The notes: generated by a model not told the origin, from the sequence alone. A stretch of DNA of 64,000 bases from Bradyrhizobium sp. AUGA SZCCT0283 (GCF_018130385.1 NZ_JAFCLU010000008.1:124001-188000), one strand, 5' to 3'; positions 18,331 to 28,841 are shown, numbered from the stretch's first letter. Program-made: numbers and translations.

Positions 18331-19851
18331 TTAGCGCTGCGGTCGGTGGGTACGGTTGGGTTGAGTATTCGGACGGCTCTCGCGATGCAAGAAGGCGACG
18401 CCCTGAATACCCTCACTTTTCCCGCCTTGGCTCTTGCCGGCCTGCTGCGCCGGACGCGGCTGTTCGTGCCGGTTCGGCTGCGACGCGGCATTATTACCAC
18501 CACCGCGGCGGGGACGGCGAGGGCCTTTTGATCCCGGTGCCGATTCATGTCCCCGGGATTCGTGACCCCTGGATTCATGTCCCCGGGAGTCATGTCCTCT
18601 GGAATCCTGGGACCTGGCAGTGTGGGCGCGCGGTGCGGACCGTCCGCCCCGGTGCTGCGCAGGGCGCTGCGAGGGGGCCGGCGCGGCGTCGCGGCTGCCG
18701 GGCGTCCGCTGGTCTTCCCGCGGCAGCGTGATACGGATCAGCCGCTCGATGTCGCGCAGATACCCCATCTCCTCGGCGCCCGCGATCAGCGAGATCGCAA
18801 CGCCTTCGGCGCCGGCGCGCGCGGTGCGGCCGATGCGGTGGACATAGGTTTCCGGGATGTTGGGCAGATCGAAATTCACCACATGGCTGATGCCGTCGAC
18901 GTCGATGCCGCGGGCGGCAATGTCGGTGGCGACCAGGGTGCGGATCTCGCCGGTGCGGAACGCCGCCAGCACGCGTTCCCGGTGGTTCTGCGACTTGTTG
19001 CCGTGAATGGCATTGGCGTCGATGCCCGCCCTGGCCAGCGTCTTCACGACCTTGTCGGCGCCGTGCTTGGTGCGGGTAAACACCAGAGCGCGGTCAACCG
19101 TTTCCTGCTTGAGGATCTGCGCCAGCACGCCCGATTTGGCGGCGAAATCGACCTGGATGATGCGCTGAGTAATGCGCTCGACGGTCGAGGCCACCGGCGT
19201 CACCGCCACGCGGGCGGGGTCGCGCAGCATGGCTTCCGCGAGTTCGGCGATGTCCTTCGGCATGGTGGCCGAGAAGAACAGCGTCTGGCGCTTGATCGGC
19301 AGCTTGCCGACGATTTTGCGGATGTCGTTGATGAAGCCCATGTCGAGCATGCGGTCGGCTTCGTCGAGCACCAGGAACTCGACCTGGCCGAGCTTCAGCC
19401 CGTTGCTCTGCACGAGGTCGAGCAGGCGGCCGGGCGTCGCCACCAGGACTTCGATGCCCGGCATGACCGAGCGGACCTGACGGCCCATCGGCACGCCGCC
19501 GATCGCCAGCGCCGAGGTCAGACGGATGTGGCGGCCATAGGCGTTGAAACTGTCGAGGATCTGGCCCGACAATTCGCGCGTGGGCGAGAGCACCAGCACG
19601 CGGCAGGTCTTGGGCTGCGGCCGGATGCGGTTTTCCAGAATGCGGTGCAGGATCGGAAGCGCAAAGGCCGCCGTCTTGCCGGTGCCGGTCTGGGCGATGC
19701 CGACGACGTCGCGGCCGGTCATTGCAAGAGGGATGGTCTGGGCCTGGATGGGCGTGGGCGTGTGGTAATTTTCTTCCTTGAGTGCACGCGAAATGGGTTC
19801 GGCAAGGCCGAAATCCTGAAAGGAGGAGGTCAAAAGATGGGTTCTTTCCAT
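18331..19851 (-). CDS. DEAD-box RNA helicase, RhlE type
   Basis: 506-aa ATP-dependent RNA helicase. All core motifs are visible in order: FQDFGLAEPI (Q motif), AQTGTGKTAAFALP (I), PTRELSGQI (Ia), TPGRLLDL, VLDEADRMLDMGF (II, DEAD), FFSATMP (III), DRALVFTRTKHGAD (IV), VATDIAARGIDV (V), HRIGRTARAG (VI). The C-terminal tail (from about residue 375) is basic and low complexity with SRGHE repeats, typical of RhlE/CsdA-like proteins. ATG 19851 was chosen, although no strong ribosome-binding site precedes it. Position next to infA and a cold-shock gene suggests a role in cold or ribosome biogenesis. Confidence 0.94.
   Translation of the reverse strand: MERTHLLTSSFQDFGLAEPISRALKEENYHTPTPIQAQTIPLAMTGRDVVGIAQTGTGKTAAFALPILHRILENRIRPQPKTCRVLVLSPTRELSGQILDSFNAYGRHIRLTSALAIGGVPMGRQVRSVMPGIEVLVATPGRLLDLVQSNGLKLGQVEFLVLDEADRMLDMGFINDIRKIVGKLPIKRQTLFFSATMPKDIAELAEAMLRDPARVAVTPVASTVERITQRIIQVDFAAKSGVLAQILKQETVDRALVFTRTKHGADKVVKTLARAGIDANAIHGNKSQNHRERVLAAFRTGEIRTLVATDIAARGIDVDGISHVVNFDLPNIPETYVHRIGRTARAGAEGVAISLIAGAEEMGYLRDIERLIRITLPREDQRTPGSRDAAPAPSQRPAQHRGGRSAPRAHTARSQDSRGHDSRGHESRGHESRGHESAPGSKGPRRPRRGGGNNAASQPNRHEQPRPAQQAGKSQGGKSEGIQGVAFLHRESRPNTQPNRTHRPQR
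18542..18616 (-). repeat. Five 15-bp tandem repeats inside the helicase tail
   Basis: Five consecutive 15-base units, the first and third identical (GATTCATGTCCCCGG on +), encode the protein repeat SRGHE/D. Slippage here changes the tail length in steps of five residues without a frameshift. The last unit is the most diverged. Confidence 0.85.
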
Positions 19852-20310
19852 TAACAAAGGCAGGCGCCCAGCCGTATCGGCCGGGGGCGCGCGAGGGGGT
19901 GTCAGAGACACCCGCGTGTTTGGGGCGTCGGTGTTGCTAGCTGAAGGGGCAAGCCAGAAACCGCAAAACGGGATCAGAACACGCGGCTCGCAAGGACCTG
20001 ATGATTCTCTAGGTCACGCAGTTCATATGGAGCACAAGCGCGGCGCTTTCAAGGTGAATTCCGCGCGTGTCGTCCGCGCGGTTAAGGAAACCGCTCTGCT
20101 AGGCCACGCTTGCCGCGCCTGTCAGAAACCCAAACGACCAAAATTCGTGCAAGAAATTTAGCCAAATTGCGACGCTTGCACAAAAAATAGATAGTTTGCC
20201 GCCAAAGCATACATTTTTGCAGTCTAAAAAATAAGCAGATTTGCCCTCGTTGGTTTCCGCAGAATCCGAATTCCAAAGCGATTATATGGGCTTATCCCGT
20301 TTTCAGCCGA
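19852..20310. other. Helicase-urtA intergenic region with possible activator half-sites
   Basis: About 460 bases without a convincing gene. The left part is GC-rich; from about 20150 it becomes notably AT-rich, as expected of an activator-controlled promoter region. The inverted pair GTGCAAG (20147-20153) and CTTGCAC (20175-20181) could be part of an NtrC-type enhancer upstream of the sigma-54 promoter at 20311. The spacing is wider than the classical NtrC palindrome, so this is tentative. Confidence 0.4.
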
Positions 20311-20326
20311 TGGCATGGTTCTTGCG
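20311..20326 (+). promoter_or_regulatory. Sigma-54 (-24/-12) promoter of the urea operon
   Basis: TGGCATGGTTCTTGCG matches the RpoN form TGGCAC-N5-TTGCW, with the invariant GG and GC exactly ten bases apart. It lies 73 bases upstream of the urtA ATG. Urea uptake operons are commonly under NtrC/RpoN control when ammonium is scarce, so both sequence and context agree. Confidence 0.75.
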
Positions 20327-20398
20327 ATTCCGTTAACGCAGGCGGCCGTGGGGCCGTTCGCAGCGTTTAACGCGTCTGCGTCAGGGAGATGACACCTC

Positions 20399-21718
20399 AT
20401 GCTTACTCAATTGACTCACGATATAACGACGATGAGCCGCCGTCGCTGGCTGGCGGCGACCGCCGGCCTGGTTTTGGGCCTGGCTACATTTTCAAACGCC
20501 AAGGCGGCGGACGACACCATCAAGGTCGGCGTCCTGCACTCGCTTTCCGGCACCATGGCCATCAGCGAAACCACGCTGAAGGACACCGTGCTCTTCCTGA
20601 TCGACGAGCAGAACAAGAAGGGCGGCGTGCTCGGCAAGAAGCTCGAGGCTGTCGTGGTCGACCCCGCCTCGAACTGGCCGCTGTTTGCGGAAAAGGCCCG
20701 CGAGCTGATCACCAAGGACAAGGTCTCGGTCGTATTCGGCTGCTGGACCTCGGTGTCGCGCAAGTCCGTGCTCCCGGTGTTCAAGGAGCTGAACTCGATC
20801 CTGTTCTACCCCGTGCAGTACGAGGGTGAGGAGAGCGAGCGCAACGTGTTCTACACCGGTGCGGCGCCGAACCAGCAGGCGATCCCCGCGGTCGACTACC
20901 TGATGAAGGACGAGAAAGTGAAGCGCTGGGTGCTGGCCGGCACCGACTACGTCTATCCGCGCACCACCAACAAGATCCTCGAAGCCTACTTGAAGTCGAA
21001 GGGCGTCAAGCAGGAAGACATCATGATCAACTACACGCCGTTTGGTCATAGTGACTGGCAGACCATCGTGGCCGACATCAAGAAGTTCGGCTCGGCCGGC
21101 AAGAAGACCGCCGTGGTCTCCACCATCAACGGCGACGCCAACGTTCCCTTCTACAAGGAGCTCGGCAACCAGGGCATCAAGGCGACCGACATTCCGGTTG
21201 TCGCGTTCTCGGTCGGTGAAGAAGAACTCGCCGGCATCGACACCAAGCCGCTGCTCGGCCATCTCGCCGCCTGGAACTACTTCCAGTCGATCAAGGACCC
21301 GGGCAACGAGAAGTTCATCAAGGCCTGGCAGGCCTACACCAAGAATCCGAAGCGCGTGACCAACGATCCGATGGAGGCGCACGTCATCGGCTTCGAAATG
21401 TGGGTCAAGGCGGTCGAGAAGGTGAAGTCGACCGACGCCGACAAGGTGATCGACGCGCTGCCCGGCATCGAAGCCAAGAACCTGACCGGCGGCACCTCCA
21501 AGATGCTGCCGAACCACCACATCACCAAGCCGGTGTTCATTGGCGAAATCAAAGCCAACGGCCAGTTCGACGTGGTGTGGAAGACCCCGGGCCTGGTGGC
21601 CGGCGACGCATGGTCGAAGGAGCTCGAAGGCTCCAAGGACCTGATCGGCGACTGGGTCGGCAAGAAGTGCGGCAACTACAACACCAAGACCAACAAGTGC
21701 GGCGGTCAGGGCTCCTGA
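20399..21718 (+). CDS. urtA: UrtA, urea ABC transporter substrate-binding protein
   Basis: 439-aa periplasmic binding protein of the branched-chain amino acid (type I) fold that captures urea. The N-terminus has a twin-arginine-like leader (SRRRWLAATAGLVLG) ending near ANAKA/AD. Family hallmarks are GVLHSLSGTMAISE, DPASNWPLFAEKARELI, FGCWTSVSRKSVLPVF and YPVQYEGEESERNVFYTG. It is the first gene of the urea operon, downstream of a sigma-54 promoter. A 105-base gap before urtB suits the higher expression usual for a binding protein. Confidence 0.97.
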   Translation: MLTQLTHDITTMSRRRWLAATAGLVLGLATFSNAKAADDTIKVGVLHSLSGTMAISETTLKDTVLFLIDEQNKKGGVLGKKLEAVVVDPASNWPLFAEKARELITKDKVSVVFGCWTSVSRKSVLPVFKELNSILFYPVQYEGEESERNVFYTGAAPNQQAIPAVDYLMKDEKVKRWVLAGTDYVYPRTTNKILEAYLKSKGVKQEDIMINYTPFGHSDWQTIVADIKKFGSAGKKTAVVSTINGDANVPFYKELGNQGIKATDIPVVAFSVGEEELAGIDTKPLLGHLAAWNYFQSIKDPGNEKFIKAWQAYTKNPKRVTNDPMEAHVIGFEMWVKAVEKVKSTDADKVIDALPGIEAKNLTGGTSKMLPNHHITKPVFIGEIKANGQFDVVWKTPGLVAGDAWSKELEGSKDLIGDWVGKKCGNYNTKTNKCGGQGS

Positions 21719-21823
21719 CTTCTGTCTGAGTTGCAATAAAAACTTCCAAGAGAACTACCAAGAGAGACCGGAGAAGGCGGCGCTGCCGCCGCCTTCTCCC
21801 CACACTCCTGCCGGGGTCGTATT

Positions 21824-23437
21824 GTGTCTGCCAATTTCCTCGTCCGTATTCGCGCGGCTTTACTCGCAATCCTCCTGACCGCTGCTTTCGTCGTGCCGGC
21901 GCAGGCCGGTCCGTTCGAGGATGCGGTCGCCAAATTCGCCAATGACGATTTTTCCGATACCGACGAGGCGATCGGCGCGGTGGCCACCTCGGGCAATCCG
22001 CTGGCCTTTCCCATCATCAGCGCGCTGCAGGACGGACGGCTGTCGGCCGATCCGGATACCAAGAAGGTTTTCGTAACGGGGAGCGACGGCAAGATCATCG
22101 ATGCTGCCACCGGCGCCGCCGTCGACAAGCTGCCCGATGGCGCGGCCGCCGTCCGCCTCAACAACCGCCTGCGCCGCACCGTGGAGGCGGCCCTTGGCGG
22201 TCTGACGCTGCTGTCGCCCGATCCCGCCAAGCGCATCGCGGCCGCGCAGTCGGTGTTCAAGAGCCATGAGGAAAACGCACTTGCCGTTATCGACGGCGCG
22301 CTCGCCAAGGAAACCAACAAGGGCGCCAAGGCGGCCTTCACCGAGGCCCGCGCGGCGATCCTGCTCTACAAGGCCGATGCGACCGAGGTGGAAAAGCTGG
22401 AGGCCGTCGCCATCGTCAAGGCGAAGGGCGACCAGGAAGCGATGGCGCTGCTGACGGGGCTGGGCAGCGACGTTCCACCCAACGTCGCGCGCGCGGCGGC
22501 CTCAGCGATCGCCTCGATCCAGAGCAATCTGGCGATGTGGTCGATGGTGCAGAACGCCTGGTACGGCCTGTCGCTGGGCTCGGTGTTGCTGCTCGCCGCG
22601 ATTGGGCTCGCCATCACCTTCGGCGTCATGGGCGTCATCAACATGGCCCATGGCGAGATGGTGATGTTAGGGGCCTACACCACCTTCGTGGTGCAGGAGG
22701 TCATTCGTACCCGCTATCCGGGCCTGTTCGACTATTCGCTGCTGATCGCGGTGCCGCTGGCCTTCCTGGTGGCCGGCGCCATCGGCGTCCTGATCGAGCG
22801 CGGCATCATCCGCTTTCTCTATGGCCGCCCGCTGGAAACGCTGCTGGCGACCTGGGGCCTTTCGCTGGTGCTGCAGCAGGCCGTGCGCACGATGTTCGGC
22901 CCGACCAACCGCGAAGTCGGCAATCCCTCCTGGATGAGCGGCGCGTTCGAGCTCGGGCAGATCACCATCACCTATAACCGGCTCTGGATCCTCTGCTTTA
23001 CGCTGGCCGTCTTCGTCATCCTGCTCGCCATGCTGCGCTACACCGCGCTCGGGCTCGAGATGCGCGCGGTCACCCAAAATCGCCGCATGGCGGCTTCGAT
23101 GGGCATTGCCACCTCGCGCGTCGATGCGCTGACCTTCGGCCTCGGCTCGGGCATTGCCGGCATCGCCGGCGTGGCGCTGTCGCAGATCGATAACGTCAGC
23201 CCCAATCTCGGCCAGAGCTACATCATCGACAGCTTCATGGTCGTCGTGTTCGGCGGCGTCGGCAATCTCTGGGGCACGCTGGTCGGCGCCTTCACGCTCG
23301 GCATCGCCAACAAGTTCCTGGAGCCGGTGGCAGGCGCCGTGCTCGGCAAGATCGCCATTCTGGTGCTGATCATCCTGTTCATCCAGAAGCGGCCGCGCGG
23401 CCTGTTCGCGCTCAAGGGCCGGGCGGTGGAAGCATGA
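21824..23437 (+). CDS. urtB: UrtB, urea ABC transporter permease with N-terminal exported domain
   Basis: 537-aa inner-membrane permease. The C-terminal 290 residues are a LivH-type permease (GVMGVINMAHGEMVMLGAY, then QNRRMAASMGI and FGGVGNLWGTLVGAFTLG). The first roughly 235 residues form a signal peptide (cleaved near AQAG) and a helical exported domain, a known peculiarity of UrtB. The start is GTG 21824. It overlaps urtC by four bases (ATGA). Confidence 0.96.
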   Translation: MSANFLVRIRAALLAILLTAAFVVPAQAGPFEDAVAKFANDDFSDTDEAIGAVATSGNPLAFPIISALQDGRLSADPDTKKVFVTGSDGKIIDAATGAAVDKLPDGAAAVRLNNRLRRTVEAALGGLTLLSPDPAKRIAAAQSVFKSHEENALAVIDGALAKETNKGAKAAFTEARAAILLYKADATEVEKLEAVAIVKAKGDQEAMALLTGLGSDVPPNVARAAASAIASIQSNLAMWSMVQNAWYGLSLGSVLLLAAIGLAITFGVMGVINMAHGEMVMLGAYTTFVVQEVIRTRYPGLFDYSLLIAVPLAFLVAGAIGVLIERGIIRFLYGRPLETLLATWGLSLVLQQAVRTMFGPTNREVGNPSWMSGAFELGQITITYNRLWILCFTLAVFVILLAMLRYTALGLEMRAVTQNRRMAASMGIATSRVDALTFGLGSGIAGIAGVALSQIDNVSPNLGQSYIIDSFMVVVFGGVGNLWGTLVGAFTLGIANKFLEPVAGAVLGKIAILVLIILFIQKRPRGLFALKGRAVEA

Positions 23438-24600
23438 CGCCGCACGTGCTGACGCGTTCGCTGGATCGAAGCGCCAGCATCTTCATCCTGGTGGTCGCCG
23501 GTCTCGGCGTGCTGATCCCGCTGTCGAACCTGCTGTTGCCGGCGGGCTCGATGTTCCAGGTGCCGACCTATCTGGTCGCGCTGTTCGGCAAATACGCCTG
23601 CTACGCCATTCTCGCGCTCTCGATCGATTTGATCTGGGGCTATTGCGGCATTCTCTCGCTCGGCCACGGCGCCTTCTTCGCGCTCGGCGGCTACGCGATG
23701 GGCATGTACCTGATGCGCCAGATCGGCAGCCGCGGCGTCTACGGCAACCCGATATTGCCCGACTTCATGGTGTTCCTGAACTATCCAAAGCTGCCCTGGT
23801 ACTGGCACGGCTTTGATATGTTCTGGTTCGCGGCGGTGATGGTGCTGCTGGTCCCGGGCCTCTTGGCGTTCTGCTTCGGCTGGCTGGCGTTCCGCTCCCG
23901 CGTCACCGGCGTCTATCTCTCGATCATTACGCAGGCGATGACCTACGCGCTGCTGCTGGCGTTCTTCCGCAACGATTTCGGTTTTGGCGGCAACAACGGC
24001 CTCACCGACTTCAAGGACATTCTCGGCTTCAACGTGCAGGCCGACGGCACCCGCGCCGCGCTGTTTGCGCTGAGTTGCCTGGCGCTGATCATGGCCTTCC
24101 TGATCTGCCGGGCGGTGGTGACCTCGAAACTCGGCAAGGTCCTGATCGCGATCCGCGACGCCGAATCCCGCACGCGCTTCCTCGGCTATCGCGTCGAGTC
24201 CTACAAGCTGTTCGTGTTCACGCTGTCGGCCTGCATGGCCGGCGTCGCCGGCGCGCTCTATGTCCCGCAGGTCGGCATCATCAACCCCAGCGAATTCGCG
24301 CCGGGCAATTCCATCGAGGCGGTGATCTGGGTCGCCGTCGGTGGCCGTGGCACGCTGGTGGGCGCAGCGCTGGGCGCCGTCGTCGTCAATTACGCAAAAA
24401 CCTACTTCACCTCGGGCCCGCTGGCGCCGTACTGGCTGTTCATGCTGGGCGCGCTGTTTATCCTGGTGACGCTGCTGCTGCCAAAGGGCATCGTCGGCAC
24501 CTTCACCGCCTGGCGCGAGTCACGCAAGGCAACGGAAATGGCCAATGCCGAAAGCGCCGCGCGCGAAGACGGCGTCGGCGAACCGAACCCGGCGGAGTGA
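23434..24600 (+). CDS. urtC: UrtC, urea ABC transporter permease
   Basis: 388-aa LivM-type permease that pairs with UrtB. About ten hydrophobic segments are visible, with DLIWGYCGILSLGHGAFFAL, YLSIITQAMTYALLLAFFRN, and the coupling-helix region LIAIRDAESRTRFLGYRVE. GGRGTLVGAALGAVVVNYAK is the usual C-terminal motif. It is translationally coupled to urtB and ends 4 bases before urtD. Confidence 0.97.
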   Translation: MTPHVLTRSLDRSASIFILVVAGLGVLIPLSNLLLPAGSMFQVPTYLVALFGKYACYAILALSIDLIWGYCGILSLGHGAFFALGGYAMGMYLMRQIGSRGVYGNPILPDFMVFLNYPKLPWYWHGFDMFWFAAVMVLLVPGLLAFCFGWLAFRSRVTGVYLSIITQAMTYALLLAFFRNDFGFGGNNGLTDFKDILGFNVQADGTRAALFALSCLALIMAFLICRAVVTSKLGKVLIAIRDAESRTRFLGYRVESYKLFVFTLSACMAGVAGALYVPQVGIINPSEFAPGNSIEAVIWVAVGGRGTLVGAALGAVVVNYAKTYFTSGPLAPYWLFMLGALFILVTLLLPKGIVGTFTAWRESRKATEMANAESAAREDGVGEPNPAE

Positions 24601-24604
24601 GCGC

Positions 24605-25366
<762 letters not shown>

Positions 25367-25369
25367 TCC

Positions 25370-26065
25370 ATGCTGAAGGTCGACAATATCAGCCTTTACT
25401 ACGGCGCAGCCCAGGCCCTGCGTGGCGTCTCGCTGTCTGCCGAACCGGGCAAGGTCACCTGCGTGCTCGGCCGCAACGGCGTCGGCAAGACCTCGCTGCT
25501 GCGCGCGATGGTCGGCCAATATCCGATCGCGGGCGGTTCGATCACGCTCGATGGCAACGACATCACCGGCCTGAAACCTTACGAGCGCGCGCGGCGCGGC
25601 ATCGGCTTCGTGCCGCAGGGCCGCGAGATCTTTCCGCTGCTGACAGTGGAGGAAAATCTCAAGACCGGCTTTGGCCCGCTCAAGCGCGACGACCGGCATA
25701 TCCCCGACGACGTGTTCTCGCTGTTTCCGGTGCTCAACACGATGCTGGGCCGGCGCGGCGGCGACCTCTCCGGCGGCCAGCAGCAGCAGCTCGCGATCGG
25801 TCGCGCGCTGGTGATGCGGCCAAAATTGTTGCTGCTGGACGAGCCGACTGAGGGCATCCAACCCTCGATCATCAAGGACATCGGCCGCGCCATCACCTAT
25901 CTGCGCAGCCTCGGCAACATGGCGATCGTGCTGGTCGAACAATATCTCGACTTTGCCTGCGAGCTCGGCGACAATTTCGCGGTGATGGACCGCGGCGCGG
26001 TCAAATATGCCTGTGACCGCAGCAATCTCGATCCCGCCGAGATCAGCCGCCAGATGGCGCTGTAA
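25370..26065 (+). CDS. urtE: UrtE, urea ABC transporter ATP-binding protein
   Basis: 231-aa LivF-type ATPase that completes the urea transporter. Walker A VLGRNGVGKTSLLRAMVG, Q-loop VPQGREIFPLLTVEENL, signature LSGGQQQQLAIGRALVMRP, Walker B LLLLDEPTEGIQPS and VEQYLDFA are intact. It begins 3 bases after urtD and ends 31 bases before ureD, so uptake and hydrolysis genes form one transcription unit. Confidence 0.97.
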   Translation: MLKVDNISLYYGAAQALRGVSLSAEPGKVTCVLGRNGVGKTSLLRAMVGQYPIAGGSITLDGNDITGLKPYERARRGIGFVPQGREIFPLLTVEENLKTGFGPLKRDDRHIPDDVFSLFPVLNTMLGRRGGDLSGGQQQQLAIGRALVMRPKLLLLDEPTEGIQPSIIKDIGRAITYLRSLGNMAIVLVEQYLDFACELGDNFAVMDRGAVKYACDRSNLDPAEISRQMAL

Positions 26066-26096
26066 GGCCGTATCGGGCATTGCGTTTGGGGGACGG

Positions 26097-26933
26097 ATGC
26101 GGACCGATAGCACGCGCGCGAGTTCAGCGACGTTCGCGGCCAATCGCGCTCAGGGCGCGGTGCGCTTCGGCGTGCATCTGCAGGACGGCGTCACCCGCCG
26201 CGGCGATTTGCACGAATCCGGTTCGCTGCGCGTGCGCTTTCCTTCCCCTGAGCAGGAGGGGCTGTCGGGCGTGTTCGTCAACACCGCCGGCGGCATCGCC
26301 GGCGGCGACCGCTTCGAGATCGATATCGCGGCGGCTGCGGGATCGCGGCTGACGCTGACGACGGCGGCAGCCGAGAAAGTTTATCGCGCGCCGGGCGCTG
26401 CGGCCCAGCTCAGTATCGCCCTGAAGGCGGCGGCCGGTGCGCACCTCGCCTGGCTGCCGCAGGAAACCATCCTGTTCGACCGCGCGCGGATTATCAGGCG
26501 CATCGACATCGACCTGGCCGAAGATGCCTCGCTTCTGCTCTGCGAAATCGTGGTGTTCGGCCGCGCGGCGATGGGCGAAAAGATGCTGCATGGCGAATTC
26601 GTCGACCGCTGGCGCTTGCGCCGTGGCGGTCGCCTGGTGTTTGCGGAGACCATCCGGCTCGACGGCGACATCGGTGCAAAGCTGGCGCGGCCGGCCATTG
26701 CGAACGGCGCCGTCGCCATCGGCACCGCGCTGATCGTGCCGGGCGACGCGGCGCTGGTGGAGCGGATCCGCGAGGCATCCGAAACGTTCGGCGGCGAGGT
26801 CGGCATCTCCGCGTGGAATGGATTTGCAATGGCCCGTTTCTGTGCCCAAGATGCGGCCCGGCTCCGTGCCGACATGATGGCTGTGCTCGGCCGCGCCAGC
26901 GGCGTGGCGTTGCCAAGGCTTTGGCTCAACTAG
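26097..26933 (+). CDS. ureD: UreD (UreH), urease accessory protein
   Basis: 278-aa urease maturation scaffold that binds the apoenzyme and passes nickel from UreFG. The family core [47 protein letters not shown], and [13 protein letters not shown] are visible. ATG 26097 has a GGGGGACGG ribosome-binding site directly upstream. It is the first urease gene, right behind urtE. Confidence 0.95.
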   Translation: MRTDSTRASSATFAANRAQGAVRFGVHLQDGVTRRGDLHESGSLRVRFPSPEQEGLSGVFVNTAGGIAGGDRFEIDIAAAAGSRLTLTTAAAEKVYRAPGAAAQLSIALKAAAGAHLAWLPQETILFDRARIIRRIDIDLAEDASLLLCEIVVFGRAAMGEKMLHGEFVDRWRLRRGGRLVFAETIRLDGDIGAKLARPAIANGAVAIGTALIVPGDAALVERIREASETFGGEVGISAWNGFAMARFCAQDAARLRADMMAVLGRASGVALPRLWLN

Positions 26934-26958
26934 GTCTTCAACCACCCCGAGTGCTCGC

Positions 26959-27261
26959 ATGAATCTTTCCCCCCGCGAAAAGGACAAGCTCTTGATCTCG
27001 ATGGCGGCCATGGTGGCGCGCCGCAGGCTGGAGCGCGGCGTCAAGCTCAACCACCCTGAGGCAATCGCCATCATCTCCGACTTCATCGTTGAGGGCGCGC
27101 GCGACGGCCGCACGGTGGCCGAATTGATGCAATCAGGCGCGCAGGTCATCACCCGCGCGCAATGCATGGATGGCATCCCGGAGATGATCCATGACATCCA
27201 GGTCGAGGCGACATTTCCCGACGGCACCAAGCTCGTCACCGTCCATGAGCCGATCCGGTAG
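26959..27261 (+). CDS. ureA: UreA, urease gamma subunit
   Basis: 100-aa gamma subunit, the standard length. [40 protein letters not shown] and [20 protein letters not shown] are diagnostic. It packs against the alpha subunit in the (alpha-beta-gamma)3 enzyme. A 118-bp palindromic repeat separates it from ureB, while ureA is only 25 bases from ureD. Confidence 0.98.
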   Translation: MNLSPREKDKLLISMAAMVARRRLERGVKLNHPEAIAIISDFIVEGARDGRTVAELMQSGAQVITRAQCMDGIPEMIHDIQVEATFPDGTKLVTVHEPIR

Positions 27262-27266
27262 TTATC

Positions 27267-27384
27267 GTCATTCCGGGGCGGCCGCGAAGCGGCCGAACTA
27301 TGATGTGCAATTGCACATCTGAGAATCCAGAGGTTAGTCATTTCGAGATTCCGGGTTCGATGCTGCGCATCGCCCCGGAATGAC
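27267..27384. repeat. Palindromic intergenic repeat between ureA and ureB
   Basis: Terminal inverted repeats GTCATTCCGGGGCG (27267-27280) and CGCCCCGGAATGAC (27371-27384) are perfect over 14 bases. Inside lie three smaller hairpins: GGCCGCGAAGCGGCC, ATGTGCAATTGCACAT and CGATGCTGCGCATCG. I recognise this as a dispersed Bradyrhizobium-type intergenic element. It has no coding capacity and could act as an RNA hairpin that splits the ureA and ureB parts of the transcript. Confidence 0.85.
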
Positions 27385-27396
27385 TGAGGAGGAAAG

Positions 27397-27702
27397 ATGA
27401 TCCCGGGCGAACTCTTCATCAAGGACGGCGAGATCGAACTCAATGCCGGCCGCAAGACCGTGACGCTCACGGTGGCCAACACCGGCGACCGCCCGATCCA
27501 GGTCGGCTCGCACTATCATTTCTTCGAAACCAATCCCGCGCTTAAGTTCGATCGCAAAAAGGCGCGCGGCATGCGGCTCGACATCGCCGCCGGCACCGCC
27601 GTGCGGTTCGAGCCAGGCCAGACCCGCGACGTGCAACTCGTCGCACTGGCCGGCAAGCGCGTCATCTACGGTTTTCGCGGTGAGGTGCAGGGGAAACTCT
27701 GA
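27397..27702 (+). CDS. ureB: UreB, urease beta subunit
   Basis: 101-aa beta subunit. [59 protein letters not shown] and [10 protein letters not shown] are family hallmarks. A GGAGGAAAG ribosome-binding site lies just inside the edge of the preceding repeat. The next gene is not ureC but a patatin-like lipase. Confidence 0.98.
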   Translation: MIPGELFIKDGEIELNAGRKTVTLTVANTGDRPIQVGSHYHFFETNPALKFDRKKARGMRLDIAAGTAVRFEPGQTRDVQLVALAGKRVIYGFRGEVQGKL

Positions 27703-27719
27703 ACAAGGTTGCGATAGCG

Positions 27720-28841
27720 GTGGAAGCAAAAGGCCAAATCGAAATCGGGGTCGTACTCCAGGGCGGCGGCGCGCTTGGAGCCTACGAGTACGGTGCGATG
27801 GACGCGCTGCTCGAGCTGATGGATAAAATCGAAGCCAATGGCAGGACAGTGCGGCTGGCAGCGGTCACCGGCGTCTCGATCGGAGCGATCAATGCGGCGT
27901 GCGTTGTCGGTGCTAAAAATCGAGCCGATGCGCGCAGACGCCTGAAGTCCCTTTGGGACGCACTCTCGCTGGAGGCCTCGCACTACTGGTGGGCTATTGC
28001 AAAGAGCGATTTCGCACTGTTCGGCGTGCACGGGTTCTATGGGCCGCGCCGCGATGTCTGGAATTTCCTCGGCTGGACGAACTTTTACGATACGCATCCG
28101 ATGCTTGAGACTCTCAAAGAGCATGTGGACTTTGATTCGTTGAACGCCAGCGAGACGGCTTTCGTGATCACGGCGGTCAATCGATCGTCAGGCGAATTAA
28201 TCCGCTTTCGGAATCATCCTCATAAAGAGGAAGCCAAGATCAAGATCGAGCCGTCTCACGTGTTGGCGAGCGGCAGCCTGCCGCCGCCATTTCCGGCTAC
28301 GACAATCGGCAACGATGATTTCTGGGACGGCGGGATCATCGACAATACGCCGCTTGGCGATGCGATCGAGGCGTTTTCCGGATCGGGCGACGCTGACCGT
28401 ATTCTCATCGTCATGAATCTCTTCCGGAAGGAACGTGCGCCGCCGAAGAACATGATCGACGTAAACGATCGCCTGGCCGAGCTGCGCTATGGAAACCGGC
28501 TTCGCCAGGACCGGCAGAACGCGCATACCGTCAACGAACTGTTGCAGACGATCGAGGAACTGGCGGCGCTCGTTCCCGCAGGTTCGATGGATCAACAGCT
28601 CGAGGCGCGTGTATTTGGCGCCGGCCGCTTCAAGGTGCTTGATGCGATCACCGACATCGATCTGGCCGATCCCGTCCTGATGAAGGAAGCCGGCTTGTCG
28701 CCGAGGTCGGAAGAGCCGGGAGGCTTTCGCGATTTTTCCAAGACGGGTATCGAGCGGCGTCGTGATGCCGGATACCGAATTGCCCGACTGAAGTTGCAAG
28801 AGTTGTTCGAAACACACGGCCTGCTGCCGGCGCGCCACTGA
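27720..28841 (+). CDS. Patatin-like phospholipase lodged between ureB and ureC
   Basis: 373-aa patatin-fold acyl hydrolase. The Ser-Asp dyad site is complete: oxyanion loop [12 protein letters not shown], nucleophile GVSIG near residue 58, and catalytic DGG ([19 protein letters not shown]) near residue 203. It resembles the bacterial DUF3734-type patatins, with a C-terminal helical tail. There is no signal peptide, so it is probably cytoplasmic or membrane-peripheral. The start is GTG 27720, 18 bases after ureB; ureC starts 15 bases after its end. It is not a known urease factor, so the position inside the operon is odd. Codon use looks less GC-biased than its neighbours. Confidence 0.88.
   Translation: MEAKGQIEIGVVLQGGGALGAYEYGAMDALLELMDKIEANGRTVRLAAVTGVSIGAINAACVVGAKNRADARRRLKSLWDALSLEASHYWWAIAKSDFALFGVHGFYGPRRDVWNFLGWTNFYDTHPMLETLKEHVDFDSLNASETAFVITAVNRSSGELIRFRNHPHKEEAKIKIEPSHVLASGSLPPPFPATTIGNDDFWDGGIIDNTPLGDAIEAFSGSGDADRILIVMNLFRKERAPPKNMIDVNDRLAELRYGNRLRQDRQNAHTVNELLQTIEELAALVPAGSMDQQLEARVFGAGRFKVLDAITDIDLADPVLMKEAGLSPRSEEPGGFRDFSKTGIERRRDAGYRIARLKLQELFETHGLLPARH

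Noticed and set aside
19811-19835. CCTCCTCCTTTCA just after the helicase start, resembling the 3' end of 16S rRNA
   Set aside because: It encodes normal residues (TSSFQDFG) of the helicase, and only a short match exists; no rRNA gene is here.
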